64,000 nt of DNA from Persicaria tinctoria. Its lineage: Eukaryota; Streptophyta; Magnoliopsida; Caryophyllales; Polygonaceae. The DNA is taken from positions 6,946,501 to 7,010,500 of the forward strand of contig JBANSL010000016.1 in the NCBI GenBank assembly GCA_037127255.1, written 5' to 3'. Below, in pieces: positions 12,631-26,835 of the stretch. The notes beneath the pieces are model-generated. The model worked only from the letters and a program-made list of their open reading frames with translations, was not told the DNA's origin and did no database searches. A program made the position numbers and the translations under genes. Every line of letters starts with the position of its first letter. The first letter of the stretch is position 1.

Positions 12631-13205
12631 CAAGTATGCATGTAAACTTAACCGTCCTAGTTTATGTGGTCTCATCATTCCGGTGTATCTGTGTTTGAAC
12701 TGTAGTGTTTATTTTTCTCAAGGCGTGTTGGTTGGAGAAATTTTGTATTTGCTTGTGTTTGAACTGTGGTGTTTATTTATTTATCAAGGAAACAAGCACA
12801 ATGATGATGTTTAGGCATTGTTTATTTGACAAGGAACGATTAGCAAAATGCTTATGCAACCATTGAAGCTCTGTACGGCATGGACGGCGAATCCCCTATG
12901 GAGTGTGTAATGTTCGACCCGCAGAGTTTTATCGGGTTTGAGTACCGAGACCAAAAAATTACTAGTCATGTTTAACTGATTGATTGAATTGATGCAGATC
13001 TTACAACTGACCTGAGCCCCATTTAAACTAATTGGACAAATTTTTTGGAGGAAAAATTTTAACTAACAAAATGATAGGTAACAAAAAAAAGATATTGTTT
13101 TAGTAGTATTTAGTACCGTATATTTTTGTTGGTTAAATTTAGTACTGTATATGATATAAGATATATGATTACTCTTTTGTCTTCTTAGTGGAATATGCGA
13201 TTGTA
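12631..13205. other. FK 3' region and spacer
   Basis: The first ~200 bp should hold the FK 3' UTR (T-rich, with repeated GTGTTTGAACTG-GTGTTTATTT). The remainder is AT-rich with no gene seen. Confidence 0.5.
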
Positions 13206-14160
13206 TTCAAAAATGAAAAAACACAAGTTCTCAAGTGGCCTCCTGGACAAGCTCCAAAGCTCGATTATGCAGTTCAACATACTTGTCCAAATGAGGTGAT
13301 TCTCAAACACTTTCTGCACATCCTCGATCGGAATCCCCCGGTCTCCGGCAACAACTTATAGATGAACAACTTTCATTGCTGCGATGAAGCACGCGAAGAA
13401 GATGAAACGAACTTGAGATGACACAACAAAAATAGGAATATCTGCCCGAGCACAAATGTCAAAAACAGGAATATTTGCCCGAGCACAAACGTCATAAGCA
13501 TATTGACTGCCACCACCACAGACTGAGTTGCTGATCGAATCTCCGACGGGAAGATCTCACTCGGCACATGCCACTCTAGAGGGTGAAACCACTTGATATG
13601 TTCTTCGCTTGTCCTGTCGTTCCAAACTTGTGCCCTATTAGGGCTGCAACCGCTAGCTATATACCTGACACATTAAAGTTACATTTCGGGATTTACCACG
13701 GGATTTACCATTAAAGATGAGTTAAGAAAAACAAAAAAATGTACCGGTAAGACGAGCATTAGGGGACCTCCCACAAGAACAAGAATCTTCTGCTCTTCTT
13801 ATCGGCGAGATAGGCGAGATAGATGGCAACAAAGGCGGACACCATATTAACACCGCCAGTGAGTGATGAGAGCCAACGCCGAGGCAGTATTGTTTCCGAT
13901 GCCGATGGAGCTGAAAAGCTCAGGGGCGTAGAAGATAACGATGTTCATGTCGGTCATTTGTTGGAAAAAGAGGATGAATACGGCCATAATGAGGTGGAGG
14001 CGCTACTTCCTCTTGCCAAGGTTTCTCCAGGGTGAAACTACATTCTTAGAGGCCTCGTTGGCGGCAACCATGTCGGAGAACTCGACCTTGATCTCAGCTT
14101 CCCCGGGTGGTACTACCCACCGCCAGCTGGATTAGCCATGCTACCGATTGCCATTATAGC
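13206..14160 (-). pseudogene. Sugar transport protein (STP, hexose/H+ symporter) pseudogene
   Basis: Reading down the reverse strand, 14140-13740 gives EAEIKVEFSDMVAANEASK, WRNLGKRK-stop, MAVFILFFQQMTDMNIVIFY, APELFSSIGIGNN, ITGGVNMVSAFVAIYL and RRFLFL. After a gap, 13570-13210 gives [28 protein letters not shown] and CHLKF, then a frame-shifted ETRGIPIEDVQKVFENH. These are consecutive blocks of an MFS monosaccharide transporter in the right order. Internal stops, frameshifts, a missing middle and a 33-bp in-frame duplication ([11 protein letters not shown] twice) show it is dead. The N-terminal half is absent. Confidence 0.88.
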
Positions 14161-14950
14161 CTTATAGGATCGGAATGAAAGGGGTTGGGGGAGAATACTC
14201 CGTATGTATAGATTAGATGGATTGATGAATGGGATATATGAGAGATATATGTCTTCCTATTGAAGTTGTTTAAATATTATCTTGCAAGATCATTTAAGTT
14301 AGCATATTAAATTGTTCACTTTGAGAATTCCCAAAAAGTAATATCGGTAGCAATTGGACAACTAGTAGTATTTGGGACCTATACGAAATTTGGCGAGAGT
14401 TTGAGATGTATGATATATTGTAATAATAATAGAGGTAATTTTGGTGAGAGTTAAAAGAGGGGCAGTTGCAATAATGATTAAAGGGATTTGGTCAAAGTTG
14501 ACATCAAAATGGAAATGGCCTGAAAAAAGTAGAAATTGAATCATTTATAAACCGCTTGAAGTATCTCTCATATATTCGATATGAGATAAGAGTGTTACAA
14601 ATCCATACATCGTTAGGTCAAAGAATCAACATTTCAATGTGGGATGAGGATGTTACATTAAAGTACTAGCGACCTCGTTAAGCCAAAGGAACCAACCTTT
14701 AGGTGCAGTACACCCCTAAGAGTCTCTATAGTCACAAAAGGTCAGATCTAAGAGTCTCTCAACTTTGGGAGATAATTGTACAACCCGTACAAAGGGTTTG
14801 GTGGAGGTGTCTGAGAAGGTGACTTCTTCCACTTCCTAAAGTCCCCACTGTTTTTGTTCTTTCCTCTTATGCGGCGAGCTGTTGTTCCAACTACGGAGGA
14901 ACTTAGTGTCATCAAAAAGGAAGCTAAAGGTGACAAGAACAAAAGGAAAT
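14161..14950. other. Spacer with LTR-like fragment
   Basis: No gene is seen. The stretch 14580-14750 (GTTACA...AATGTGGGATGAGGATGTTACA) resembles 54760-54850, suggesting a shared old repeat. Confidence 0.4.
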
Positions 14951-14959
14951 AGAAGATCG

Positions 14960-16440
14960 ACATGGACGAGTACTATTCGCATTTATCTAGAGTTAAAAGA
15001 AAACATTCTCAAGTTGAAAAACCCTTCTCTCTATATGCAACTATTATTAGGGAACCCTTTGAGCTTAATGAAATCATGAAACGATGAGAATTGAATTGAG
15101 GTTATTTAAGAGGGAGTTCCAACTAATCCCAAAATCCTACCATTGGTTCAAAATCGAGTTCACCCTACATGATGATCATATGACAGTATATAGGAAGGGT
15201 CGAAGGGAGACCCTTCCATGTTCTCAACCAACTAATTAATTCCGTGGAAGGCGTGGAGACCAAGATTCGGCCTCGCCGCTGAACCAATTTCATGTTTGAA
15301 TATGTGGATTCGAATCTCTGGTTTCCCATTTAAGCAAAGAGGTTTGACTTCGAGCATTGAAGAAAATGGGTTGGGCACGGTCTTGAAATCCAAGAATATG
15401 CATCAATGGTGACCTCGAAACAATTGTTGAGAAGAAAATGTATGTGTTAGACAAGAATGAACTCATGACCTTTTCAATATAGTTTAAGGAATTTTCAAGG
15501 GGTTGCAGTTGTTGTGGAAAACTTGACTACACGTTTTTCCACTACCCTCTACAGAAGCCTGAACATGAACCCATCAATATCACTCTACCCAAATCAAACC
15601 ACATTGGTCCCAGCCAGCCACTGGGTAGAGTCGAGCCATATGAGGATAATCAATAGGAGTGGGATAGGATGGTTACCAAGGGAAAAAAACATGCCACTAT
15701 CACAAAAATGGGGAATTCAAAGCCAAACCTTATAAACAAACATAGGAATTAAAGTCAACTACAAAACTAATTCCTCTTCTAGCTTCAAAAAAAACCCCAC
15801 AAAACAATCAGTCAAGCCTCCTTCAAACACGGTGATAAGGGAGCTAGCGAAGCACCAAATCCAAAGGGCCTTCCATCCTTGGAAATCAAAATGATTGTAG
15901 AAGATGAAAAAGCCCCTAATGATGCGTTCAATGGAGTAGTAAGCGATTAGTGTCCCTTGAATCCCGACCCTTTGCTAAACAAGGATGAGATATTTATCAA
16001 TCCCCGAGTTGAGGATGACACTCCAATAATATATCATGATATCCTAATTGGTGAACTCACTAGGAGGACCTGGAGACTCTCTTGAGGGAGCAACCCCAAA
16101 TAGGGCAATACATGATAGGTTTTTCTATATCTGGTTTTGCTTAAATTAGGTTTCACCCAACATTTGTGGGGGTGGATCAAGGAATGCATGGAAACAATAT
16201 ACTTGTTTATACTAGAATGGAGAAATCGATAAGGTGATCAAATGTCACCCTTTTTGTTTATCCTAAGGGTTGAAGTACATGCTAGGAAACTTCATCAAGA
16301 GATGATGAATGGAAACAATATAACCGGGATTGATGTGAAATCGAGGGTTACAAAAATCTCGTTCCTGGTATTTGTGGATGATATCATGATATTTGTAAAA
16401 AAGATAGTAGATTACTATTGCCAAATAAGGTAAAACATCT
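14960..16440 (+). mobile_element. Degenerate L1-type LINE (ORF1 and RT remnants)
   Basis: Fragments appear in LINE order. A decayed ORF1-like part (LEIQEYASMVTSKQLLRRK near 15390) is followed by a zinc-knuckle-like CSCCGKLDYTFFHYPL near 15505. At 16242-16433 comes a reverse-transcriptase block MSPFLFILRVEVHARKLHQE ending in FLVFVDDIMIFV, equivalent to the (F/Y)xDD catalytic motif of plant L1 elements. Numerous stops and missing parts make it non-functional. It belongs to a different family copy from the minus-strand LINE at 31-33 kb. Confidence 0.7.
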
Positions 16441-16734
16441 TAGCCACTGTGCAAGCAGGATCTAACTCACATGAAACCCCAACCTTTTTAGAGCTTATTC
16501 GAAAATATGCTCTCAAAAGACAACAATTCTAACCGTGATTGTGTCTTTGTATTTAAAAAAAATAAAACGAAGTTCATCTATAAAGTAGGATATGGTAGAT
16601 CTGGTCACGAGTCAGGGTTGGGTCAATGCCACATTGCCACTCGAGTGAGGGTCTTGGACCCGCTAAAGGACATTGAGTTTGCTTTTATCTTATTATAATT
16701 AATATAATAAGGTAAGCATGCCAACCTCAACAAA
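16441..16734. other. Spacer upstream of tRNA-Asp
   Basis: No gene is recognised. Just before the tRNA lie an AT-rich TAATATAATAA stretch (about 16700-16710) and a CAACCTCAACAAA stretch (16721-16733). This matches the TATA-like plus CAA arrangement common upstream of plant tRNA genes. Confidence 0.5.
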
Positions 16735-16806
16735 GTCGTTGTAGTATAGTGGTAAGTATTCCCGCCTGTCACGCGGGTGACCCGGGTTCGATCCCCGGCA
16801 ACGGCG
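16735..16806 (+). tRNA. tRNA-Asp (anticodon GTC)
   Basis: The 72-bp sequence folds as a full cloverleaf. The acceptor GTCGTTG pairs with CAACGGC (one G-T pair), box A is TAGTATAGTGGT, the anticodon arm CCCGCCTGTCACGCGGG shows GTC in the loop, box B is GGTTCGATCCC, and the discriminator base is G. There is no intron and CCA is not encoded, as usual in eukaryotes. Confidence 0.97.
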
Positions 16807-16807
16807 A

Positions 16808-16814
16808 TTTTTTT
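16808..16814 (+). terminator. RNA polymerase III T-run terminator
   Basis: Seven T residues begin two bases after the tRNA-Asp discriminator base, a standard Pol III stop. Confidence 0.85.
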
Positions 16815-17006
16815 CACATCCGCCCAATTAATTTGGCCATTTTTCTTACATTTAATCTTTATTGGCGTTTTTATTTTATTTTTAAAAGATAAGGGTCCAT
16901 TTTGCAAAACTGAGATAAGTAAGGGGTAGTCTCAGCCAATTACCCCCGATTGCTTCTTTCTATCTGCAGCCATCGGTTCTGTTGACAGTCGGAAAAAAGC
17001 GAGCAG

Positions 17007-20000
17007 ATGCCGACGACAGGGAGAGATACGGCGGCGTCCTCCGGCGATGGTTTACAGAGAGCCAGAGCAGAGCCTTTCTCCTCATCCGCCGCTGGATCTT
17101 CGCAATCGGCGGATGCAGGGCCGGGAAGATTCCCGACTGCAGCGCAACCTGAGATTATGAGAGCGGCGGAGAAGGACGAACAATATGCCTCCTTTGTCTC
17201 CGACGCCTTCCGAGATGCCTTCCGCCATCTCTTCGGTGCTCTCTCTTTCTCTCTCTCTCGCGATCGCTCATTCTGCACAATTTGTGGTTGTTTTGGCGTT
17301 TTGAAGTAAGAATCGTAGTTGATTTTTCGGATTTGTGTTTCCCTTGTCGGCGTGGTCTGTATCAGGTACTAGATCTGCCATTACTTATCAGAACGAGGTT
17401 AGCTTATCTTCTCGCTCTCTCTGCTATACTTTACAGTTTAGCTTCTTATCATCTTTATTGTTAGATGGTTTCTGATTGGTTATTACTTGTCAGTAATTTT
17501 GATAGTATGATGTGAAATTTTGATAGTCTACAAACTTGTATAGTTTTAGGTGGAGTTTGTACTAACATTCATTGTTATCTGCATAGGGTTACGAGCTTTG
17601 TGCCTGCTAATTGGTTAGGGTCTCAGGTTTTGGGCATTCAGTCTAGGGTTTTTCATATTACGCTGTTGGAAGTAGAACCAGGGTGCATTGCAGTTCTTGT
17701 TTACTTGAAGAATCATCTCGCAATAGGGTAAAGACACAGATCAATGGATGGCCTGCTTTTCTAAAGAAATTTTAACATAAGTTGTTAAAACTTCTCGCAA
17801 TAGGGTAAAGACACAGATCAATGGATGGCCTTATTTGTATTAGTTTAGGTTTGCTTTTCTGAGTATTTAGATATATTGGTCCCGGTATGTGGAGGAAGGA
17901 GAAACATAAAATTCAAATAAGATTCAGACTTTGAATTAGTGAATTGAAACCTGAAGTCCTAATGACATTAAACTGTCATCCAAATAAAAAACCAGACAAG
18001 CCAACGAGCATACTTGCTGAATCACATAAAAATAAATAACTACCAAAAATATGGAAGATGCGGAAGTCATTAGTTAGGACACTATTGGTGAAATTGGGAT
18101 TTATAGTAAGATGTATAATTATTTAGAATGCAATGACTTGAGAATATTTAATCCCAGTTGCTTTTTAATGGCAACAGGCAGGCTTACTTTTTCAAAATTC
18201 ATAACTATAAGGCACTGAAGTATTATTACCTTAAATTTGGACTGTATTGTAGAAAAGATCTGATAAATGAGGCGACATACTTCAATATTTTTTCAAATAA
18301 ATGTGCTCCCTATTTACATATATCTCTATATAGTCATTGTATATAGATTTCAGATTTAACCCTTGATCATCTTGTTTCTAGATGAAACTTCTGGGGCAGA
18401 TTCTCTATTATGTTTTGACAACTGGTGCGGGCCAGCAAACACTGGGAGAGGAATACTGTGATATTACCCAGGTATAAAGCCGATGCATGGTTTGAATATT
18501 GTTACCGTCTTGATTGCGAGATTTTATCTGTTATTTTCATATCTAGAATATGTTAGTTGTTTGTTAATTGATGTACTGCATTAGTATGTTTAGCTTCCAA
18601 GGGCATAGACCAGATATATGAAACTGGCTATAGGAGATTGATAGATGGAATCATCTTCTAGTTTGTTTTCATGTTCATTATGGAAATGATTTAACCTACT
18701 GTTTCTCCTTGAGGTTGCACTGTACATATATTCTATGATGACTATATGGTGGTTTGCCAATAAGACTTTGGTTATAGAAAAATATCTTGTTTATTGCAAG
18801 ATGTTTTGATTTAATTTTGTCACATTGAGCTATTTTGCTTCAGTTTGCCTTGTCAATGTCCTTATTATGCAATCGCATCTCAATGTTAATGGCTGGTGGA
18901 AAGCTTTATTTGTCTTGTCAATAGCCTTATTATGCAAACACATCTAAATGTTGATGGTGGAAAACTTTATAAGACTTGCATGAGGTAGGAATGAAGAAAT
19001 TTATGTATTTCAGTTCTTTTACAGGTTTCAGGGCCTCATGGGCTCCCACCTACACCTGCTAGGCGTGCACTTTTCATTCTTTACCAGACAACTGTTCCCT
19101 ATATTGCAGAACGAATCAGGTTTTACAAATCAATTTTTTGGTTTGCTCATTTTAATACCGAATAACCCATTAGCTGTTTTTGTTACTTGTGGCCAGTTTC
19201 ATTACACGAACTTGAGTTACTCTTAAAGAAAACATTTTATATTTATTCTGCAGCTCTAGGGTTGCTTCCCGAGGCATAATCCTTGCGGAATCACAGTCTG
19301 AAGAATTCAGCAACAACCCTACCCCTCAGAGTAGTCAAGTTCAACCTTCTCCAAATGCTGAAACCTCATCATCATCAACTACATCAAGCACCAATGTTTC
19401 AGCTCTCTCAAGAATGAAAGAGAAGTTTAGAAGATTACAACTGTCTGCAATTCGTAGATGGCCTGCTGTATGATTAATTACTTCAAAAGCATAGTTCAAA
19501 ATTTTTCAAAGATTGAAATAATATATTGCCTTTTGATCGGACAATTAGTTTTAAAAAAAAATACTTTTCTTCCCGAAAGATCCAGTTGGAGGTTTTCTCT
19601 TTTTGTACGCAATTTAAGCGAGTTCAATTACTTTATTTCTTGCTCAGAAAATGTTGAAGATCCTCTTGGTTTGATGACTAATGTCTTCTTTGCAAAACAT
19701 GAAACCTCAAAATAGGCCTTTCTGTGTGTCGAGTTCTCAATTTAATATAACATTGCTGGCATATGCAGATGCTTCCTGTTGCTCGCGATGTTCTTCAGTT
19801 GTTTGGACGGACAAACCTCATGTTCTTCTACTTCGAAGGTCAGCTCATTGCACTGTTTCCTATATCCTTTTAGTTGCAAATGTTCCAAAGCAGGCGTTGG
19901 AAGTCTAATATGCTTCTTTGTTCAATTGTAGGACTATATTATCACATCTCAAAACGTGCAGCTGGAATTCATTATATGTTTATTGGCAAACCAACAAATC

Positions 20001-21268
20001 AAAGGCCTAGGTAGTACCATAACGTAACTTGTTTTGAGTGTTTAACCCTTTTCCTGTGCATTATTACCTACTGATTCTTCTGTTTTTCTTTCTTTTGCTT
20101 CTTTTTATGTTGAACATAATTTATTTCTTGATAAATCTATTTCAATTTGGGATTTAATTCTGTTTTAATAATCTTTGGTCTGTAGAATGACATGGAAAAT
20201 TCTGCCATTGATTTGCAGAAAATGTGGCCTCATTCTCATCTCGTTGTAAAGTGCAATTTGATAATCTAAACTACTCCATGAATTCACAATGTTTTGTTGC
20301 TCTTGTTGTGCATACTAGATCCATTATCACGATGATCTATAGGCAATGTCATGCATATGTACGGGTGATAGTTTGCTGCTTCAGTGTTGTAACATACTTA
20401 AAACAATGCAATTTGGCTATCTGTGCAGATATCAAATACTTGGTGTTTTTCTGTTAGTCCAGTTGTGCATAATTGCTGCAGAAGGATTCAGGCGTAGGAA
20501 TTTATCTTCGCTTGCGAGCTCAGCTCATCAGGTCTCCTTGGGAACCTACCAACCTTCAGCAGGCAAGTTTGTTTTCCTGACGATGTTCTATCTGTTTTCC
20601 CGTCCATTTGAAAGGCAGCAGCATCTCTCTGTACAACACTTTCATGATTCACTGAGCAATTGGAACTCTTGCCCCTTTTTTTTTTTTGCCAACCTCTCTG
20701 AATCCACAATTTGCTTCATCCGATCGTGTACGAGTTGGTTTGGATTCAGTTATCTCAATGTGGCTGTGCAGGGAGAGGATTGCCTGTTTTGGATGAAGAA
20801 GGCGACCTTGTTACCATGGATGTGGACCAAAGTAGTTCAGCTTCAGAGGTATATGCTTTATTTTCTTTACCGAACTGAACATTTGATAGACATATTGTTG
20901 TTCTTTCTTATTTTGATCACTTGGTTCTTATGATTCTCCATACGAGAGAAGTATCGCTGAAACAAGCATACCTTCGGGTTTCAGGTGAAAGGAGCAAGTA
21001 AATGCACCCTCTGCTTGAGTCACCGCCAGCATCCAACAGCCACACCATGCGGCCATGTTTTCTGCTGGTATTCCTTTTATGTTGTGGCCATGTTTTCGCG
21101 CTGTTATTTCTATTTTCTACGCCTGTAATTTGCTGAAATACTTCATGTCCGTGCTCGTATTGTAGGAGCTGCATAATGGAATGGTGCAATGAGAAACCCG
21201 AATGTCCTCTGTGTCGAACGCCTTTGACACATTCAAGCTTGGTTTGCCTCTACCATTCAGACTTCTAG
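17007..21268 (+). CDS. PEX10: Peroxisome biogenesis factor 10, RING-type E3 ligase
   Basis: Eleven exons encode 401 aa: 17007-17235, 17366-17397, 18382-18471, 19025-19119, 19254-19467, 19769-19838, 19932-20010, 20429-20562, 20772-20848, 20985-21067, 21166-21268. PEX10 is a peroxisomal membrane RING protein that, with PEX2 and PEX12, ubiquitinates the PTS1 receptor PEX5 for recycling. Family blocks are [50 protein letters not shown] and [16 protein letters not shown]. The C3HC4 RING is intact: C347, C350, C362, H364, C367, C370, C381, C384. The protein ends LVCLYHSDF. Intron 8 starts with GC (CAG|GCAAGT), a GC-AG intron required to keep frame. A Ser/Ala-rich N-terminus is variable in the family. 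It lies 200 bp from tRNA-Asp. Confidence 0.97.
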
Positions 21269-22300
21269 GGCAGCGTTGTTTGTAATCTCCAACACCATCT
21301 CAACCAAGTTTCGGTCATCCAATGTAACATAATCGAACATCTCCCCAGACTTCGATGGGTAGATAATTAAGCGGGTTATCGCCGACTCGGCATAGTTAAA
21401 AAATGAGGTCTTACAAACCCCTAATGAACCAAGCGAGTAGATTATAAGTTGGCTGTAAACAAGTAATTTCCAAGTTAGTTGTAAATTAAATTGCTTTCTA
21501 TTTTTTAAATACAGAAGAAACTCAACCAAATGAACATACCTTGAAAAATATTTGCAATTCGGTGTTAGGACTTAAATATATGTATAGTGAGTTTGGTAAT
21601 CAAACTAATCAATTTTCCAGTGTTATTCACTTTGGTTTCTAATTTACTCGAGTTAGATAATCTTTTATCTGTTATTTTTTGGGAAAAGAAAGTGATTGCT
21701 TGGATTCAGCATGATGTATTGAGAGATCGTGCAAATAAGCAAACATGCTAAACCGTCAAACGTAAAACAAATATAAAAAATGTGTAAAAGACTAGGCTAT
21801 ACAAACAACGAAAGATGAAACATAACAAACGTAAAACTAGTAGGTCGGGAACGTAGACTACGGATGAAGGAATCTTTCCGTACACGGAGCCGCCTCGTAT
21901 ACACCACCACGATCCTAGACTCCCGGTCAATTCCGACTCAGACTGCCAAAACCCCAACAAAATCAAAAACCGCCACGTCACACCAAACAAAGCCGAAAAC
22001 AACCAACGAGAAAAGTAGAACATGAGACAATGTTCCTCAACTTAGATGAGGGGTCTTCGGATGACTCAAATACAATTATGATCAACACGATCAATAAGAT
22101 GCACATAACTATTGTCTCGTCCAAAACAATCGCTCAATCACCCCAATTAATGTTTGCACTTGAAAATGAACTCTAATATGCACGTAAGTTTATATGTTTT
22201 TTGGATCCATAAAAAGGTATGTTTAACAAGTAGGCCATATTTCACACACACACCAGATTTTTAGAAACCAGCAGATCGAGAACTTGATCTAAAACAAACC
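21269..22300. other. PEX10-RPS3 intergenic region
   Basis: No gene is recognised. A reverse-strand ORF at 21257-21529 includes KTSFFNYAESAITRLIIYPS, which looks protein-like, but I cannot place it. The block 21745-22025 is unusually even in base content and may be old transposon sequence. Confidence 0.45.
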
Positions 22301-22311
22301 CGAGTAAGTAC

Positions 22312-22425
22312 TGGGCCGGTCCAAACCTACTCTCATCCGGCCGACAATTTTTGGTTCGCGAACCGGACCGGTTCGGTTTTATTATACCGCAGCGTTGTTC
22401 TTCACCCTCCTCTTTAAAACCCTAG
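22312..22425 (+). promoter_or_regulatory. Ribosomal-protein-type promoter: site II and telo-box
   Basis: TGGGCC (site II, TCP-binding type) lies at 22312-22317 and AAACCCTAG (telo-box) at 22417-22425, about 90 bp before the RPS3 ATG. This pair is the classic signature of plant translation genes expressed in dividing cells. The telo-box may lie in or beside the transcribed leader. Confidence 0.75.
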
Positions 22426-22513
22426 CCGTCAGCCAAGCCTCCATTTATCCTCCGTGCTTCATTGTTGCGGCGTGCACTCTCGCCGCGGTTTTCACCTCCC
22501 TGGAATCCCAATC

Positions 22514-24854
<2,341 letters not shown>

Positions 24855-25532
24855 ATTTTTGTTAGGCTCCTAATATCGCTCTTTGATGTTCCTGTTTTTC
24901 TTCGTTTCAGCCGGACATGCCTTAGATTTTTGTTCAACTTACCTATATTCATGAGATGCTGGTACCTTAAATGTACAACAACATTTGGGCACTTTGGTTT
25001 ATTCACTATTTCATTTTGATTTCTAGTTACTTTTGATAATAATACATGTTTTTTCTTCACTATACAACACTTACATTTTCTCTGTCACATATTTATAACC
25101 TCAATCCTAAAACGAAAAATCCAACTACAACTAACCAATATAGACACATAAGTATATGTTCTACAATTTATAAGACGATTACTAAAATGAGTGCTGACAA
25201 TAAAAAAAAATATAATTTATAATCCATCTCCCTGTATTATATACTTTGCCAAGAAACTAGATTTGTGACAGATGGTTTTGGGTTGGCTTACTAGATGCGT
25301 CGGACAGCAAATTCATTGAACACAGGCTTAATCACCTTCGAGTATTGCTGCATCCTTCCGTTTATATGAGAACCGAGTATCAATCGTTCAATGCCAACCA
25401 TGAAAGTAAAGCTAACATGTAACAGGAGGTAAAGAAAAATGCAAGCAGATCAACCAGCATCACATTAATTCAACAAGAAGAATACAAGTAGTTTAACAAA
25501 CGAGGGGAGCAGCTCCTGGAAGTTTTGTTTGT
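24855..25532. other. RPS3 / psbX convergent 3' region
   Basis: The two genes converge here. 24855-25060 is T-rich RPS3 3' UTR-like sequence. 25270-25532 is probably psbX 3' UTR on the reverse strand. The middle is AT-rich with nothing recognised. Confidence 0.5.
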
Positions 25533-25874
25533 TTAGCCTCTCTTGACGGGGTCGAAGTAGGACACTCCGACGACAGCACCACCGATGGCTGCAAGCACAA
25601 CGCCACCAGCAGCGATGCTGAGCAAGAAATTCTTCAGAGAAGGGGCCAAGTCAGCTGCCTCCGCCACCTGGGGGACCATCATGGAGGCCGTCAGGGCGGC
25701 TGAGGTTGCGGCCACCACCGCCTTCTCCCTCAGGGAGGCCTTCACCTGGAGCCTGCTGGGAGCCCTGCACTTCTGGCTTCCGGACACACCCGCCTTCTGC
25801 AGTGGGTTGAACAACGTCGCTTCCTTGCTTCGGCTAGCTACTGTCATCGGCATTGCCATGGACACCGAAGCCAT
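25533..25874 (-). CDS. psbX: Photosystem II reaction-centre protein PsbX precursor
   Basis: A single exon encodes 113 aa. PsbX is a one-helix subunit of the PSII core, nuclear-encoded in plants. Residues 1-46 form a Ser/Ala/Lys-rich chloroplast transit peptide. Residues 47-73 are a thylakoid-transfer segment ([19 protein letters not shown]) ending in an AXA-type site. The mature ~40-aa part has [20 protein letters not shown] and the conserved [11 protein letters not shown] end. The ATG at 25874 was chosen because the protein starts MASVSMAMP like known precursors and has good context (AACAATGGC); the frame is open a little further upstream without an ATG. It converges on RPS3. Confidence 0.95.
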   Translation of the reverse strand: MASVSMAMPMTVASRSKEATLFNPLQKAGVSGSQKCRAPSRLQVKASLREKAVVAATSAALTASMMVPQVAEAADLAPSLKNFLLSIAAGGVVLAAIGGAVVGVSYFDPVKRG

Positions 25875-25959
25875 TGTTGCACCTGCTGTTACAACACACA
25901 ATCACTTCTTTTTTCCTCTCTTGGAGTTGAGTTTCTACTTTCTAGTGGTGATATGAAAA

Positions 25960-26105
25960 GAAGGCCTAAGATAGGAGAGGATATAGAATTTGTGGGGGAG
26001 TATTGTTTGATTGGTAGTGGCTCAAGATTTCTGCTGATGTGGCAATTTCTTGCCATCTGATGTGGCAAAATCTGAGCCTGGTTTTTTGGGATAACCTTAT
26101 CTTGG
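25960..26105 (-). promoter_or_regulatory. psbX promoter region with light-gene motifs
   Basis: Upstream of psbX the reverse strand carries a TATA-like CTATAT (near 25981), CCAAT (26009-26013), two identical TTGCCACATCA elements (26035-26045 and 26058-26068) and an I-box GATAAG (26096-26101). I-box and CCAAT elements are common in photosynthetic gene promoters. Function here is inferred from motif spacing only. Confidence 0.55.
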
Positions 26106-26835
26106 TTAGCTTGATTTTCTATGGCTGCCTGATTTTAGTAACAGTATCAGGCAACTGGGTAAAATTTGTCCGTCCGCGGACCTTGAACTTTGGCAAAGGT
26201 TACGGATGAAGTGGCAAACCATCAGACAGGCTTATCCAAACTAATAATTCCTTAGGGATTCGAACCATTGACCTCTTCACCTCTCCCTTGCCACAGTTCA
26301 GGAACTTCATTTTGGTTCATTAAAGTTCTTAAACTATGTACTTTGGAGCCAACATAGTCAAATTTCAAGGACTCGTTTGTAAGTAAATTTGGAAGACTTA
26401 AATTGGCCAACAAGAGGTCCATTTATAACTTTGCAAAGTTTACATATGGATTAACCCTTGGGCAAAAGGACAACATACAAAATAAACCACTCCTTTGTTA
26501 TACAACCAAACTCAAACATCACAACTTACAACTTACAAGCTTCAACAAGCAGCCAGCCATTTCACTCACAAACTCAGCCAATTGATGATACATCTGGTAA
26601 ATTAGCTAAAAGCCCGTCGAGAAACAAACATAAGGTGCTGCTTTCAGCATCCGGAAGTTGCCCGGCTGTCGTGTTACCCTGGTTCGTCGGCGTTCGACAT
26701 CACTTTCTTCTTACGTAGTATTTACTAATCTTACATGAAAGAACTTGATCACATAAGTGATGAAGCTGCAAAATTGGCAAACAAAAAAATTCAGCACAGT
26801 ATATGTACCAGATCATGTGGCAGGTATGAGGTATC
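26106..26835. other. psbX upstream / MSL downstream region
   Basis: No gene is seen. 26600-26835 probably includes the MSL 3' UTR. Small ORFs here have no recognisable similarity. Confidence 0.45.

Noticed and set aside
16623..16907. 94-aa reverse ORF over the tRNA gene
   Set aside because: It is antisense of tRNA-Asp and flanks, with no protein similarity.
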